From positions 1-45,942 of the IMG/VR virus record IMGVR_UViG_3300019093_000572: a stretch of 45,942 nucleotides of DNA; one strand, given 5' to 3'. Below the pieces are notes generated by a model. It had not been told where the DNA came from and made no database searches. It saw only the letters and a program-made list of their open reading frames with translations. How positions within the stretch are numbered: position 1 is the first letter of the stretch; every line of letters starts with the position of its first letter. Source of the DNA: a virus. A program made the translations under genes and the position numbers. Shown here in pieces: positions 29,374-38,066 of this stretch.

Positions 29374-30502
29374 GTATAATATTCACAGTCATTATGAAAA
29401 TGTGGCGGCCATGGCACAACGTATTATAACACAACCCAAGGTCGCATATCTACATCCTTTTGGATCAACTCAACCAGAAAATGTAGAAAGTATTGATTTG
29501 GGTGGTAATGATGGCGCATTGTTATTTTGTTATGATCAGGAGCCGTTGTTGCCTGATTTTAATCGGGCATTATTTAGATACGCAAAAACACATAGAGACG
29601 ATCAAGGAAAACTCCGACCTGTAATACTACTTAATACTGAGCTGGACAGTGAGGCAAAAAATCAAATCTTAGCCGAACATCGTTTCACAGATTGTTATTA
29701 TTTCTTTCACGCCTTTGCGGCGGCGGATTGGTACAGGGGGTACCAATACGATTCTAGATTGATTCCGCCCGACCAAAGAATTATTCGAAAAAAATACATA
29801 ACATTTAATCGTATCACAGGTGGTGCCAGAAGTTACAGAAGTTTTCTTGTTGCTGAACTGGCCAAACACAATTTGTTGCAACACGGTCATGTAAGTTATA
29901 GTGACGTATGCCCAATAAACAATAATAGTTACTCTGAAAATATGATGGACGCTATCAGTCAATTTGGTTTGGATGCAGATTATGTGAGTGAAGCAAAAAA
30001 CGTTTTAGATACCGTCGAGTTTCCTTTACGAATAGATCATTTGACCAAACCCAACATACCAAATGGTAGTCAGACCTTGGGTGCTGTGCCAGAATCTATG
30101 GAAAGTTTTTTACATGTGGTCACTGAGACTTGTTATTGGGAGACCAAATGTCATTTAACAGAAAAGATTTTTAAACCTGTTGTGGCTCGACAACCTTTTG
30201 TGTTGTTGGGTTGTGCCAACAATCTACAATATTTTTCTAAATATGGATTCAAAACATTTGGCAATTGGTGGGACGAGAGTTATGATCAGATACTGGATCC
30301 AGTCAAAAGACTACAAGCAGTTGTTGGCATAGTCAGGGATATATGTAACAAACCCGATCAAGAATTAGAATCAATGTTAGAGGATATGCAAATGGTTCTT
30401 GATCACAATTACAACTGGTTTTACAACAAACAGTTTCTGGACCTAGTGTGGAATGAGCTAGAAGAAAATCTGCGTATATCTGTTGCTAAAATTTACAATT
30501 GA
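29372..30502 (+). CDS. Glycosyltransferase-like protein (GT10-like C-terminal domain), paralogue 3
   Basis: 376 residues; the only plus-strand gene after 27 kb. C-terminal motif: VVTETCYWE (about 249-257), LTEKIFKPVVARQPFVLLG (about 262-280), YGFKTFGNWWDESYDQ (about 291-306), shared with the other two. N-terminal part has FCYDQEPLLPDF and FFHAFAAADWYRGY. The gene is AT-rich. The start ATG (29372) lies in a CATG shared with the divergent gene's ATG (29373); there is no clear ribosome site for either. It ends over the convergent SGNH gene by 10 bases. Sugar donor and acceptor unknown. Confidence 0.66.
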   Translation: MYNIHSHYENVAAMAQRIITQPKVAYLHPFGSTQPENVESIDLGGNDGALLFCYDQEPLLPDFNRALFRYAKTHRDDQGKLRPVILLNTELDSEAKNQILAEHRFTDCYYFFHAFAAADWYRGYQYDSRLIPPDQRIIRKKYITFNRITGGARSYRSFLVAELAKHNLLQHGHVSYSDVCPINNNSYSENMMDAISQFGLDADYVSEAKNVLDTVEFPLRIDHLTKPNIPNGSQTLGAVPESMESFLHVVTETCYWETKCHLTEKIFKPVVARQPFVLLGCANNLQYFSKYGFKTFGNWWDESYDQILDPVKRLQAVVGIVRDICNKPDQELESMLEDMQMVLDHNYNWFYNKQFLDLVWNELEENLRISVAKIYN

Positions 30503-31110
30503 GTTTTTAACAACAACCAATTTTTGATTTTTTCAACTACTTTGAGATTACCACGAGCACTTAGATGATTGGTGTTTCCAGGATATTCTTTGAATATATC
30601 TGAAGCGTTTATAAAATTGTCAAACGGATAATCCATTTGATTATCAAAGAATGTTAGATGCAATGTTGTATTTCTATATGTGATAGAATTAATTTGATCC
30701 AACATCATCAAATATATGTCGTTGTAGTAGTCAACATCAAACACATATTTGAAGTAATCTAGTGCGGCGCCAACCACAGGATCACTGACCTGCCGTGATT
30801 TTTCTAGGTCCGAATACAATAGATCACAGTGTTTATGAAGCACACTGTTGGCGTGGACAGGATGTTCTTTTATATGCACACGATATGGACTGGTATGTGT
30901 CACTATGACATAGTCAAAAGCACCCACATCAACAGATTCCAATTGTTTGACTATTTTGTATTCACTAACACCAGCCTGGGCAATATTGGTTATTTCATAC
31001 TGCTCTGCCAGGGCATTGGTCCATCCCTGTGCCTGTGGATCAACCATGCGATAGTCAACTGCAAAACTATCACCGCTGATCAATATTTTCAATTTGTTCA
31101 ACATCCACAC
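30493..31110 (-). CDS. SGNH/GDSL-like protein, paralogue 2
   Basis: 205 residues. ISGDSFAVD holds the nucleophile-like Ser (about residue 15), and the C-terminal NHLSARGN supplies a His; a VTHTSPYR segment sits in the middle. The protein fits a small SGNH hydrolase/transferase. The start at 31110 (MWMLNK) overlaps the dCMP deaminase 3' end by 41 bases; TTG starts at L4 or L7 are alternatives. Very AT-rich. Substrate unknown. Confidence 0.66.
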   Translation of the reverse strand: MWMLNKLKILISGDSFAVDYRMVDPQAQGWTNALAEQYEITNIAQAGVSEYKIVKQLESVDVGAFDYVIVTHTSPYRVHIKEHPVHANSVLHKHCDLLYSDLEKSRQVSDPVVGAALDYFKYVFDVDYYNDIYLMMLDQINSITYRNTTLHLTFFDNQMDYPFDNFINASDIFKEYPGNTNHLSARGNLKVVEKIKNWLLLKTQL

Positions 31111-31519
31111 CAGAATTTTTTAAGAACTGTAACCCATCATCATTGCGATAAGCAGTACCAAAATACACCCGCTTGATGCCAGCCTGATAAACCAATTTGG
31201 CGCAGTCCAAACAAGGAGCATGAGTAACAAAAATATCGGCACCGCTGCCGCTGTTGATAATTCGGGCAAGTTTTGCAATGGCATTCGATTCAGCATGTAG
31301 TACCTCCGGTCTTGTTACCAATGATGTTTGTTTGGTCTGTGGATCTGTGTATTCAAACTCGCAGTTGTTGTCCCATCCGGCCGGCATACCGTTGTAGCCA
31401 TAGCTGATGACTGTGTCATCCTTTACAATGACTGCACCCACTTGTAGACGTCGGGCATGACTCAATTGCGACACACGGGCCGCCCAGTCCATGTACAGGC
31501 GTTTGAATTTATCTTTCAT
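31070..31519 (-). CDS. dcd: dCMP deaminase
   Basis: 149 residues of the cytidine/deoxycytidylate deaminase fold. Zn site: H75-A-E77 in LHAESNAI and C103-L-D-C106 in APCLDCAKL. GYNGMPAGWD is typical of the dCMP deaminase substrate loop. It converts dCMP to dUMP for thymidylate synthase (22679). The start at 31519 shares a base with the upstream stop (TAATG), and this ATG gives the family N-terminus; an earlier in-frame opening inside the upstream gene was rejected. Confidence 0.9.
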   Translation of the reverse strand: MKDKFKRLYMDWAARVSQLSHARRLQVGAVIVKDDTVISYGYNGMPAGWDNNCEFEYTDPQTKQTSLVTRPEVLHAESNAIAKLARIINSGSGADIFVTHAPCLDCAKLVYQAGIKRVYFGTAYRNDDGLQFLKNSGVDVEQIENIDQR

Positions 31520-31968
31520 TACCAACTTATAGTTGTTGTTTGTTTTGGTGCCGTAAGTTGTTCTATGATTTTCTTTGCCCAAGCCACAGCGTCCATGGTG
31601 TCAACACACACATTGTATTTGATGGGAGGTTCAAACAGTTTGTTGGTATCGTCGTATCTGCTGACCTCAATAGTATGCATCCATATGATAAAATCAGCAC
31701 CAAAGTTTTTTCTTATTTGTCGTAATGGTGCAACAAAATCGCATATGACAAAATCTGCTTGACTGGCATGAGCCAATTCCCGCATACGTTCGCTTTGGCG
31801 CATACGCCCTTCATGACTAAAGTCCCAGTCGTTATATTGCTCGCGCACAATGTCAGCGTTATACCAATCAACAGTTTTATCTAAAACTGTTAGTCTCATT
31901 TTTAGTTCTTTGGCCAATGCAGTTTTACCCGAACCCGGTAAACCCATGATTAAAATTTTTGTTGTCAT
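31519..31968 (-). CDS. APS-kinase-like P-loop kinase
   Basis: 149 residues. Walker A GLPGSGKT (9-16); YNADIVREQYNDWDFSHEGRMRQSERMRELA resembles the APS-binding DxVR...DFSxxGRxxQxxR block, and FEPPIKYNV the FxPP loop of adenylylsulfate kinases (CysC). No sulfurylase gene is visible here, so the substrate may differ, for instance a nucleotide or a sugar. I recall such proteins in T4-like cyanophages. It is directly upstream of dCMP deaminase and overlaps it by one base (TAATG). Confidence 0.75.
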   Translation of the reverse strand: MTTKILIMGLPGSGKTALAKELKMRLTVLDKTVDWYNADIVREQYNDWDFSHEGRMRQSERMRELAHASQADFVICDFVAPLRQIRKNFGADFIIWMHTIEVSRYDDTNKLFEPPIKYNVCVDTMDAVAWAKKIIEQLTAPKQTTTISW

Positions 31969-32012
31969 AATACTATTTAAAGAATATTGCGAAAATTAAT
32001 CTGTAGCGATAT

Positions 32013-33539
32013 TCATGAACAGACCTTTACACCGTATAACTGCTCAAATCGATCTGCATCTGCACGATCGTCGACCATGGGCTCGCCACGTATGTTAAGA
32101 CTGGTGTTTAATAACATGGGGCAACCAGTCATTACAAACCATTTTTCAAGAAGTTCACGTATGCCCGAACCGTCAGCTGGCACAGTCTGTACACGGCTAG
32201 TGCCATCATGATGTACAATGGCAGGGAATTGATCAGGATATCGGCATCTAGCAGTGGTCTGCATATACCTACTGGTGGTAAATCCTTCGGGCATATCAAA
32301 ATATTCAGCAGCCAGTTCTTCTAATATTACCGGAGCAAACGGCCTAAATTGTTGGCGACGTTTGATTGCATTAACTCGTTCCTTTGTCTCGCTGCCGCGA
32401 GGGTCCGCAAGGAGGCTTCTGTTTCCGAGTGCCCTAGGACCAAACTCGGCTCTTCCTGATGCCACTCCGACAATTTTGTCACTAAGAAGCCGGTCCAATA
32501 ACTGGTTAACAGGATAAACACCTGGAATGCAATGGCCAAGGAAACTGTCTCTCCAGTTAAGTCTATGTCCATAAGCCAGAGCGGCAGCACCGAGGCTACT
32601 ACCGGCATCACCAGGATTAGGCATAATCCAAATATTTTCAAAGTAATTCCCCAATTTACGATTAGCACTACAGTTCAGTGCCACACCTCCCATATAAACT
32701 AGATTCTCCGACCATTGGAACTCTCTAGCTCTACGCATTACATTTTTAATCAGATCCTCTACTAGGCTTTGTGCGCCTGCGGCAATGTCTGCATCATCGT
32801 GCCCCAGCAACAAATCCTTGTTGGCACCAATGTGTAGATTGTCTTTAAAAATGATGTTGTAGTCATCATCAACCAGATCTCGCTTGAGTACTGCCTTGGT
32901 TGCATAAGGCTTTCCGTATGCGGCCATGCCCATGGTAATGTATTCTTCTTCGTTGGGTCGGAGCCCAACTCGTTGAGTCATGGCCGAATAGAACAGGCCT
33001 ATGCTGTGTGGGTACTGTTGGCTCCACAGTTTTCGATATTGAGCACAACCATGACGATCATAGTCGGCTGCCCATATGGTGATGGTATCTGATTCCCCAA
33101 TGGCATCAATAACCACTACAGTGGCACGATCGTACGGACTTGTTTGAAATCCAGCGGCTGCGTGACTCAGGTGATGATTGTAACTGTGGATTTGCAATAC
33201 AGAATGACCATAATATTTATCGACGATGTTTTGTTGTTCTATATTGCGATACAAGTATCCTAGTTCTTCTTTTAAACATTGAACAGTTGTCATCTTTTTC
33301 CACTGAATACCTTCGCCACTGCGCCATCTGCGTAGTTGTTTGCGCCAAGGTGTTTCGTAATAGGCAAGTGTGGATATTGGGTAGTTGGATAATTCTTGGA
33401 TTAATCCTATACCAATGTGTGCGTCATTTTTTAGTTTGCTGTACCTTTCACTATGGCCAGCAAAAAGTATATCGCCCGAGCGATTGATTACTGTAGCGGC
33501 TGCATCATGAAAGCCAGCCGAGATGCCTAATATGTTCAT
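32013..33539 (-). CDS. NodU/CmcH-type carbamoyltransferase
   Basis: 508 residues. N-terminal part: MNILGISAGFHDAAA, IDAIGESDT, NHHLSHAAA (metal-binding His residues about 122, 123 and 126), YPHSIGLFYS, MGMAAYG and GGVALNCSANRKL. C-terminal YrdC-like part: VGVASGRAEFGPRALGNRSLLADPR, RFRPFAPVIL and LNTSLNIRGEPMV. These enzymes use carbamoyl phosphate and ATP to carbamoylate hydroxyl groups of sugars, nodulation factors or antibiotics. About 508 residues, slightly shorter than usual. The start is reliable from the family; it overlaps the upstream SGNH gene by 35 bases. With the adjacent SGNH gene it suggests glycan decoration. Confidence 0.88.
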   Translation of the reverse strand: MNILGISAGFHDAAATVINRSGDILFAGHSERYSKLKNDAHIGIGLIQELSNYPISTLAYYETPWRKQLRRWRSGEGIQWKKMTTVQCLKEELGYLYRNIEQQNIVDKYYGHSVLQIHSYNHHLSHAAAGFQTSPYDRATVVVIDAIGESDTITIWAADYDRHGCAQYRKLWSQQYPHSIGLFYSAMTQRVGLRPNEEEYITMGMAAYGKPYATKAVLKRDLVDDDYNIIFKDNLHIGANKDLLLGHDDADIAAGAQSLVEDLIKNVMRRAREFQWSENLVYMGGVALNCSANRKLGNYFENIWIMPNPGDAGSSLGAAALAYGHRLNWRDSFLGHCIPGVYPVNQLLDRLLSDKIVGVASGRAEFGPRALGNRSLLADPRGSETKERVNAIKRRQQFRPFAPVILEELAAEYFDMPEGFTTSRYMQTTARCRYPDQFPAIVHHDGTSRVQTVPADGSGIRELLEKWFVMTGCPMLLNTSLNIRGEPMVDDRADADRFEQLYGVKVCS

Positions 33540-34161
33540 ATAATCGATCTGCTACTATTTGATGTCCATCTTCAAGGAAATGTCCTTTTGGCCCCAGTTT
33601 GCATCCGTGTGTCCACTCAAGCATTCCACTATCATCAAATCCTAAAAATGTATCACGGTTGACTTGTTTATTGTATAATTCTTGTGCTGAAAATTTCTTT
33701 AGTTTGTAATATTCATTTTGAACAATGTTCACCATGACATACTGTATTTTACACGATTCTAGATATTTTTGCAAGAGTACAACTTGTTGTAAAAATTTAC
33801 GGTTAATAAATTCTATATTATGATACTTGCTGATGTATTCAACCAATTCTTCTCTCCACAACGTGTTATCTCTTCGAAACAAATTGCCTTGATATCCTGG
33901 CCATACATCGTAATAGCCAAATTCATCAGCGTACTCACTACGTCCAATATTGCTCCACCCAATTACAACAAGATCCGGTGTATGAGTAAGTAGATGTTCA
34001 AAAGTTGTTCTAAGTATCTTATCGTTGCTGGCAGCTGGTGTCCCTAAATTTATCAACTGATAATCAAGTTTTGATGCCAATTGTTGTGGCCACGCTGAGG
34101 TTCTATCCTCTAATTCTTCGCCGTAGGTAAAACTGTCGCCTACTGTTAACAGATGTTTCAT
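33505..34161 (-). CDS. SGNH/GDSL-like protein, paralogue 3
   Basis: 218 residues: LTVGDSFTYGEEL with the GDS Ser (about 10), ASNDKI as the N of SGNH, VVIGWSN and, near the C-terminus, a DGHQIVADRLYEHI stretch with Asp/His. Acyl-ester or O-acetyl transfer on a glycan is the usual role of this fold. Its stop lies inside the carbamoyltransferase start region by 35 bases. Confidence 0.72.
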   Translation of the reverse strand: MKHLLTVGDSFTYGEELEDRTSAWPQQLASKLDYQLINLGTPAASNDKILRTTFEHLLTHTPDLVVIGWSNIGRSEYADEFGYYDVWPGYQGNLFRRDNTLWREELVEYISKYHNIEFINRKFLQQVVLLQKYLESCKIQYVMVNIVQNEYYKLKKFSAQELYNKQVNRDTFLGFDDSGMLEWTHGCKLGPKGHFLEDGHQIVADRLYEHIRHLGWLS

Positions 34162-34230
34162 TTGTAAATAAATGGATCTCTTTTGCGTAGCTCTTTTAAT
34201 TTTTTACGGTATCGAATCTCTAAACGAATT

Positions 34231-35034
34231 CTATAGTATATATTTCGTAACCAGTTCATTGAATTTTCCTTGCATCAATTTGGCAGCATCTGTGTGTGCC
34301 TGTTCCAATGGATGCGTGGCACCCATTGGGTATTTATTCTCTACAGCCCATTGGTAAAATCCTCTTGGTGTTTCTGTTTGATTGGCACCCGTGCCTGGTG
34401 GAAACCAAAACCAACGTGAGTGATCGATTTGACTGTATAGACTTGCTATTATGGTATCGGGTTCCCGGATGGTATGATTAACAAATATACTGTTGTCAGC
34501 ACAGGTAAACACGTAAGGTATCTGTTTTACCTTTAGATAATTTTGTAAGTATACAATTTCCTTCAGTGTTGAATAAATTTCCCAATATTCAGAACCGCCA
34601 ACATGATGGTAAAATGTTTCTACAAATTCAGTCACACCAGACTGATCAGCACGTTCTTTATTCTTAAGAAAATTCAATATACCATGTTCCGTATCTGCAC
34701 GTATTTCGGGTGCAATGTCTTTGACATTTTTTATATTCCATGAATTAAATGCATACCAAGGACTCTTGATTTGTTTGGTATAATAATTAAATCTAAACTC
34801 ATACCTGCCCGGGAAAGTCCAACTGACAACAACTGCTTGTTGGTCTTGGATACCTTCGCAGGCTTCTATCACTGTACGTGCTATACTGTCATTGGCATAA
34901 CCGGGCCAAGCCACACAATTATAACTGTATTCTTGAGTCAGCAATGCTGTGAATGATCGTTCACTGGGGTATTGTGTGCAATCTCCCAACTCACTGCCAA
35001 ATATAAAACTATCACCGCCGACTGTTATAATCAT
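34231..35034 (-). CDS. SGNH/GDSL-like protein, paralogue 4
   Basis: 267 residues: TVGGDSFIFGSEL with the Ser near residue 9, a CVAWPGYANDSIART block containing the Gly and Asn positions, VVSWTFPGRYEF, and a C-terminal THPLEQAHTDAAKLM with His. AT-rich. Overlaps the neighbouring 367-residue gene by 23 bases. Substrate unknown. Confidence 0.72.
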   Translation of the reverse strand: MIITVGGDSFIFGSELGDCTQYPSERSFTALLTQEYSYNCVAWPGYANDSIARTVIEACEGIQDQQAVVVSWTFPGRYEFRFNYYTKQIKSPWYAFNSWNIKNVKDIAPEIRADTEHGILNFLKNKERADQSGVTEFVETFYHHVGGSEYWEIYSTLKEIVYLQNYLKVKQIPYVFTCADNSIFVNHTIREPDTIIASLYSQIDHSRWFWFPPGTGANQTETPRGFYQWAVENKYPMGATHPLEQAHTDAAKLMQGKFNELVTKYIL

Positions 35035-36115
35035 ATCCGGGTTTTAATCTCTCTATTTGTTGTTGCCGATAGTCTGCATCTGTCCAGGCATAATCATATA
35101 CTGCTGTAACTGGTCCTGCTGTTATGCTGTATATGTCCAAGTACCGGCTGAGTACGGGCCAAATTTGTCTGAAATCTGTTGTGCCAAAACTTTTAGCCAA
35201 TTCAACTTGTGCCACAGGATGGTAACCGTAGTTGAACTCTGCATCCTCTAAGTCAAATCGATTACGAATAAGCCATTCACGAAACCCTGTCATTTCTCGT
35301 GTGTGCCAAGGATGCGGACCATCAAACACAACATCCTGTGCCCACTCAATGTCAAATTCACCACTATAGTAACGCAGGTGTGTGATGCTGTCACACACAG
35401 TTTTGTCTATGTCTGCACCCGACTCATCTCTATAGACCTCGTAAAGTGTTTTGCCTATCTGTGTCCAATGCAGGTAAACTTCGCCAAAACGTCTGTTGTA
35501 TCTGACTTCATCAAATGTTGTTTTACAGTTGTTGGGAAAGTCTATGCGTTCGGCATTTAAAAATGTAGTAATTTGACTGGGACGAATCCAGTCTGGCAGT
35601 GTGGCCTGCTTACGGTGACTCAGCATTAGGCTTTCTGCTTCATGACAAAGATTGTTCAATTGCCTGATGGCAAATTTGGTATCGTAGTCTGCCTCTTTGT
35701 ACCAATCGCTCAATCCCCACACAGTACCTTGCAAGTGTTCAAAATGATTGTGCAGTTGGTTCATTATTGCTTGATTGGGTTCAAGATCTGTGCGTAGCGT
35801 GTCTACAGTAAAGTCTTCTTGAATACAATATCGATTGTGAAAGAAAGCGTTGATTTGATTCTTGGCCCACTCAAGTTCTTGACAAATATACTCTAAGTTG
35901 CGCGAACTGTCTGGGAATCCTAGGAAGCAAAAGTTTTTTTCTAAGTATAGTTCTTGTTGTAATACGTCTTGCAATGCTTGATACCATCGATGACCCATTG
36001 GTGTTTCATTGACTGCGATCGTGTAAGCAATCTGATTTGCTTTGTCTAATGGGTTTCGTAATACTACTTCAACTTTCAATTTGCATCCACCATTTGAGTA
36101 CATCGGGACGAGCAC
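35012..36115 (-). CDS. Conserved phage protein of unknown function
   Basis: 367 residues, soluble, rich in Tyr, Asp and Trp, with blocks KANQIAYTIAVNETPMGHRW, AIMNQLHNHFEHLQGTVWGL, FAIRQLNNLCHEAESLMLSHR, RFGEVYLHWTQIGKTL and WLIRNRFDLEDAEFNYGYHPV. I recall homologues in T4-like cyanophages next to radical SAM genes, without a function. An ATG at 36103 is an alternative start. Located between the twitch-type radical SAM gene and an SGNH gene, so it may work with them. Confidence 0.78.
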   Translation of the reverse strand: MLVPMYSNGGCKLKVEVVLRNPLDKANQIAYTIAVNETPMGHRWYQALQDVLQQELYLEKNFCFLGFPDSSRNLEYICQELEWAKNQINAFFHNRYCIQEDFTVDTLRTDLEPNQAIMNQLHNHFEHLQGTVWGLSDWYKEADYDTKFAIRQLNNLCHEAESLMLSHRKQATLPDWIRPSQITTFLNAERIDFPNNCKTTFDEVRYNRRFGEVYLHWTQIGKTLYEVYRDESGADIDKTVCDSITHLRYYSGEFDIEWAQDVVFDGPHPWHTREMTGFREWLIRNRFDLEDAEFNYGYHPVAQVELAKSFGTTDFRQIWPVLSRYLDIYSITAGPVTAVYDYAWTDADYRQQQIERLKPGYDYNSRR

Positions 36116-37370
36116 TGAGTATGTCCGTCATTGTTATGCTTTGAGTTCTAATCTGCTCTAATTTTAACATACGAGCCTTGCCGCGGACAAGAGCCGCTTT
36201 GTACTCATTGGGCCATTGTTCCTGGAAGGTGGGTCTGGTTTTTAGCTGAACAAGTATATCCTTTAACGGGCTACTGCCAGTTGCGATTGCGCTAATTGTT
36301 TCATCTACCCATGGTTCTAATAGATTTCTAGGTAGGGCTAAAGGTGACATAACTATGTCCGGACTAAAACTAAAAATTACCTTCGCCAAAACTTGTACGG
36401 AGAGGGTTGAGGACAGTCGTTCAATCCGTTCAACCTCAAACATTCCTGGCAAGGTAAGGGTGAAGTCGATTCGCATCTGTCTAGGATGAGTTGCAATCTG
36501 AACTCCTTGATTGAAGTTCTCAAGCCAACTATCGAAGTTGAGGCCTGTTCTAATGTATTCCCCAATTGGGCCTGTTCCGTCGAGGCTCGCGCAGATTTGC
36601 CAATCTCGTAGCCCAGCCAAAATATCACGATAAAGATTGACACCGCGGTAATTGACCCGACTAAGATTTGTGTTGTATCGTGCGTAGACATTTGGTCCAT
36701 CTCCTAATTCAATAATTCTTTGCATGGCACGCCAGTGTTGTTCATACATCAATGGTTCGCCACCTACCCAATATACTTCTTCAACACGGTGGTCCTCTAC
36801 TGCGTCGAAGAATTCTTTCTCAACTGTACTACTTTGAAATTGTTCAATTTGTTGTTTGATATCGGGTCGCATCCAAGAATTTTTGGAATTGGTCCAATCG
36901 ATCATGTTGTGTTGCCGTTGCTCGGTTTCCCAGGCACTGGACAACATATCGCCGCACGTACGACATTTGAAATTACATAGGTTACTGAACCGGTAGTCCC
37001 AACTGACTGGCTTCATGGTTGTGTAACCTGTTGAGTCAGTTTGTTCAATTGCCTGTAAATACTTATTGCCAAACAGTTGGTTAAAATAACTACGGTAAAC
37101 ATCTGTGTTCAACAACCGGTCATTGCATACCTCACACTCAGGCAAGGTTTCGCCGGCCATCATGCGCCTGCGTACCCCGCGCATATGATCTCCATTCCAA
37201 TGTTCATCCAGTGTTATGGGTATATAACGACCAGTACCGGCCGTGGTGTCGATATACTGTTGAAAATTTTGTGCAGGTTCTCTACTGGCGCAACACATTC
37301 TGCGCTCGGTTTGTGGACTCAAGTAAGTATGTGTCCACGGAGCCATACATAGTGTATCAGGTTTGTTCAT
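36069..37370 (-). CDS. Radical SAM enzyme, twitch/SPASM-like
   Basis: 433 residues. Radical SAM cysteines C132-x3-C136-x2-C139 in NLCNFKCRTCG, an early auxiliary cysteine set (CMAPW, MCCASR, CEVCN near 8, 26-27 and 79-82) typical of twitch/SPASM proteins that bind extra 4Fe-4S clusters, and VGGEPLMYEQHW (about 206-217) for SAM binding. I recall such twitch radical SAM proteins in cyanophages; substrates unknown. The 3' end overlaps the downstream gene by 47 bases. A substrate peptide or sugar is not visible. Confidence 0.84.
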   Translation of the reverse strand: MNKPDTLCMAPWTHTYLSPQTERRMCCASREPAQNFQQYIDTTAGTGRYIPITLDEHWNGDHMRGVRRRMMAGETLPECEVCNDRLLNTDVYRSYFNQLFGNKYLQAIEQTDSTGYTTMKPVSWDYRFSNLCNFKCRTCGDMLSSAWETEQRQHNMIDWTNSKNSWMRPDIKQQIEQFQSSTVEKEFFDAVEDHRVEEVYWVGGEPLMYEQHWRAMQRIIELGDGPNVYARYNTNLSRVNYRGVNLYRDILAGLRDWQICASLDGTGPIGEYIRTGLNFDSWLENFNQGVQIATHPRQMRIDFTLTLPGMFEVERIERLSSTLSVQVLAKVIFSFSPDIVMSPLALPRNLLEPWVDETISAIATGSSPLKDILVQLKTRPTFQEQWPNEYKAALVRGKARMLKLEQIRTQSITMTDILSARPDVLKWWMQIES

Positions 37371-37382
37371 AAATTTTATCTA

Positions 37383-37757
37383 TTACTCATAGTCTAACCG
37401 ATTTCTAAAGTAAGCATCAAAATTGCCGGCGTGTAACTGTATCATAACTGCGGTCTCTTGGTCAAATACCACCAATTGGTCCAGCTTCTTCACATAGTAA
37501 GGACTCACGCAGGCCTTTTCAAATAATAGAAAATGTTTGGGTTTTATTTTACTGTCAAGATCCACACGAAAATTTTCTAGTCGAGCAAGTCCCACGGCTA
37601 TTCGGTGTCCAAACTCAGTTAGTCTTAGACTGGTTCGATTTAGTGGATTGAACCAAAAATCACGAAATGTTGTTTCGGGCCAAGGGCACAACGGATGTTC
37701 AACATGATCTATAATATGCTGTTGCCAATACGCCTGTGTTCTTGCGTCATCGGACAT
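37383..37757 (-). CDS. Conserved phage protein
   Basis: 124 residues: FWFNPLNRTSLRLTEFGHRI, KIKPKHFLLFEKACVSPYYVKKLDQLVVFDQETAVMIQLHAGN. The NPxNRxSLRLT and SPYYxKKLxxxxVFDxxTAxMxxLHxxN pattern is a recurrent T4-like phage hypothetical, as I recall. Mixed alpha/beta, basic-neutral. The FDQE region could be an acidic metal site. Function unknown. Confidence 0.75.
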   Translation of the reverse strand: MSDDARTQAYWQQHIIDHVEHPLCPWPETTFRDFWFNPLNRTSLRLTEFGHRIAVGLARLENFRVDLDSKIKPKHFLLFEKACVSPYYVKKLDQLVVFDQETAVMIQLHAGNFDAYFRNRLDYE

Positions 37758-37766
37758 GGCACACAG

Positions 37767-38066
37767 TTACAGTTTCTTTTGCGAGAAAACAGTTTCGCCC
37801 TGTGCCAATAACACAACCTCGAATTTGTCAGTTTTAAATAATACGTTGAGTTTCTTGCACAAGTTAATGGCGTGACCACTGTTGGAGAACGAGACCTTTT
37901 TGTATTTTGGACCTGGATATGCAATCAGCACGTTGGCCGTTTTTAAGTTGATGGGTTTACCTTCGTAGTAGACAGCCCAAATTCCCTCAGAGCTCAGAAT
38001 CTGATCACTCTTGTAATTTAACTTGTTCACATGCTCGAGTAGTACTGTTGGCTTTGGTCTTGACAT
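37767..38066 (-). CDS. Small basic phage hypothetical protein
   Basis: 99 residues: MSRPKPTVLLEHVNKLNYKSDQILSSEGIWAVYYEGKPINLKTAN, VSFSNSGHAINLCKKLNVLFKTDKFEVVLL. Beta-rich with a basic C-terminus. AGGAAAC lies upstream of the ATG. A GATAAATA (38086-38093) lies 20 bases upstream of the start on this strand. I recall the family in large phages. Function unknown. Confidence 0.75.
   Translation of the reverse strand: MSRPKPTVLLEHVNKLNYKSDQILSSEGIWAVYYEGKPINLKTANVLIAYPGPKYKKVSFSNSGHAINLCKKLNVLFKTDKFEVVLLAQGETVFSQKKL

Noticed and set aside
32327-32668. Minus-strand open frame of 113 codons within the carbamoyltransferase gene
   Set aside because: Alternate frame of a conserved enzyme; no independent start signal, and the main frame is intact so a frameshift is not needed.
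36377-36700. Minus-strand open frame of 107 codons with a hydrophobic start, within the radical SAM gene
   Set aside because: It overlaps the conserved radical SAM frame on the same strand, has no ribosome site and the membrane-like stretch is a by-product of frame shift.
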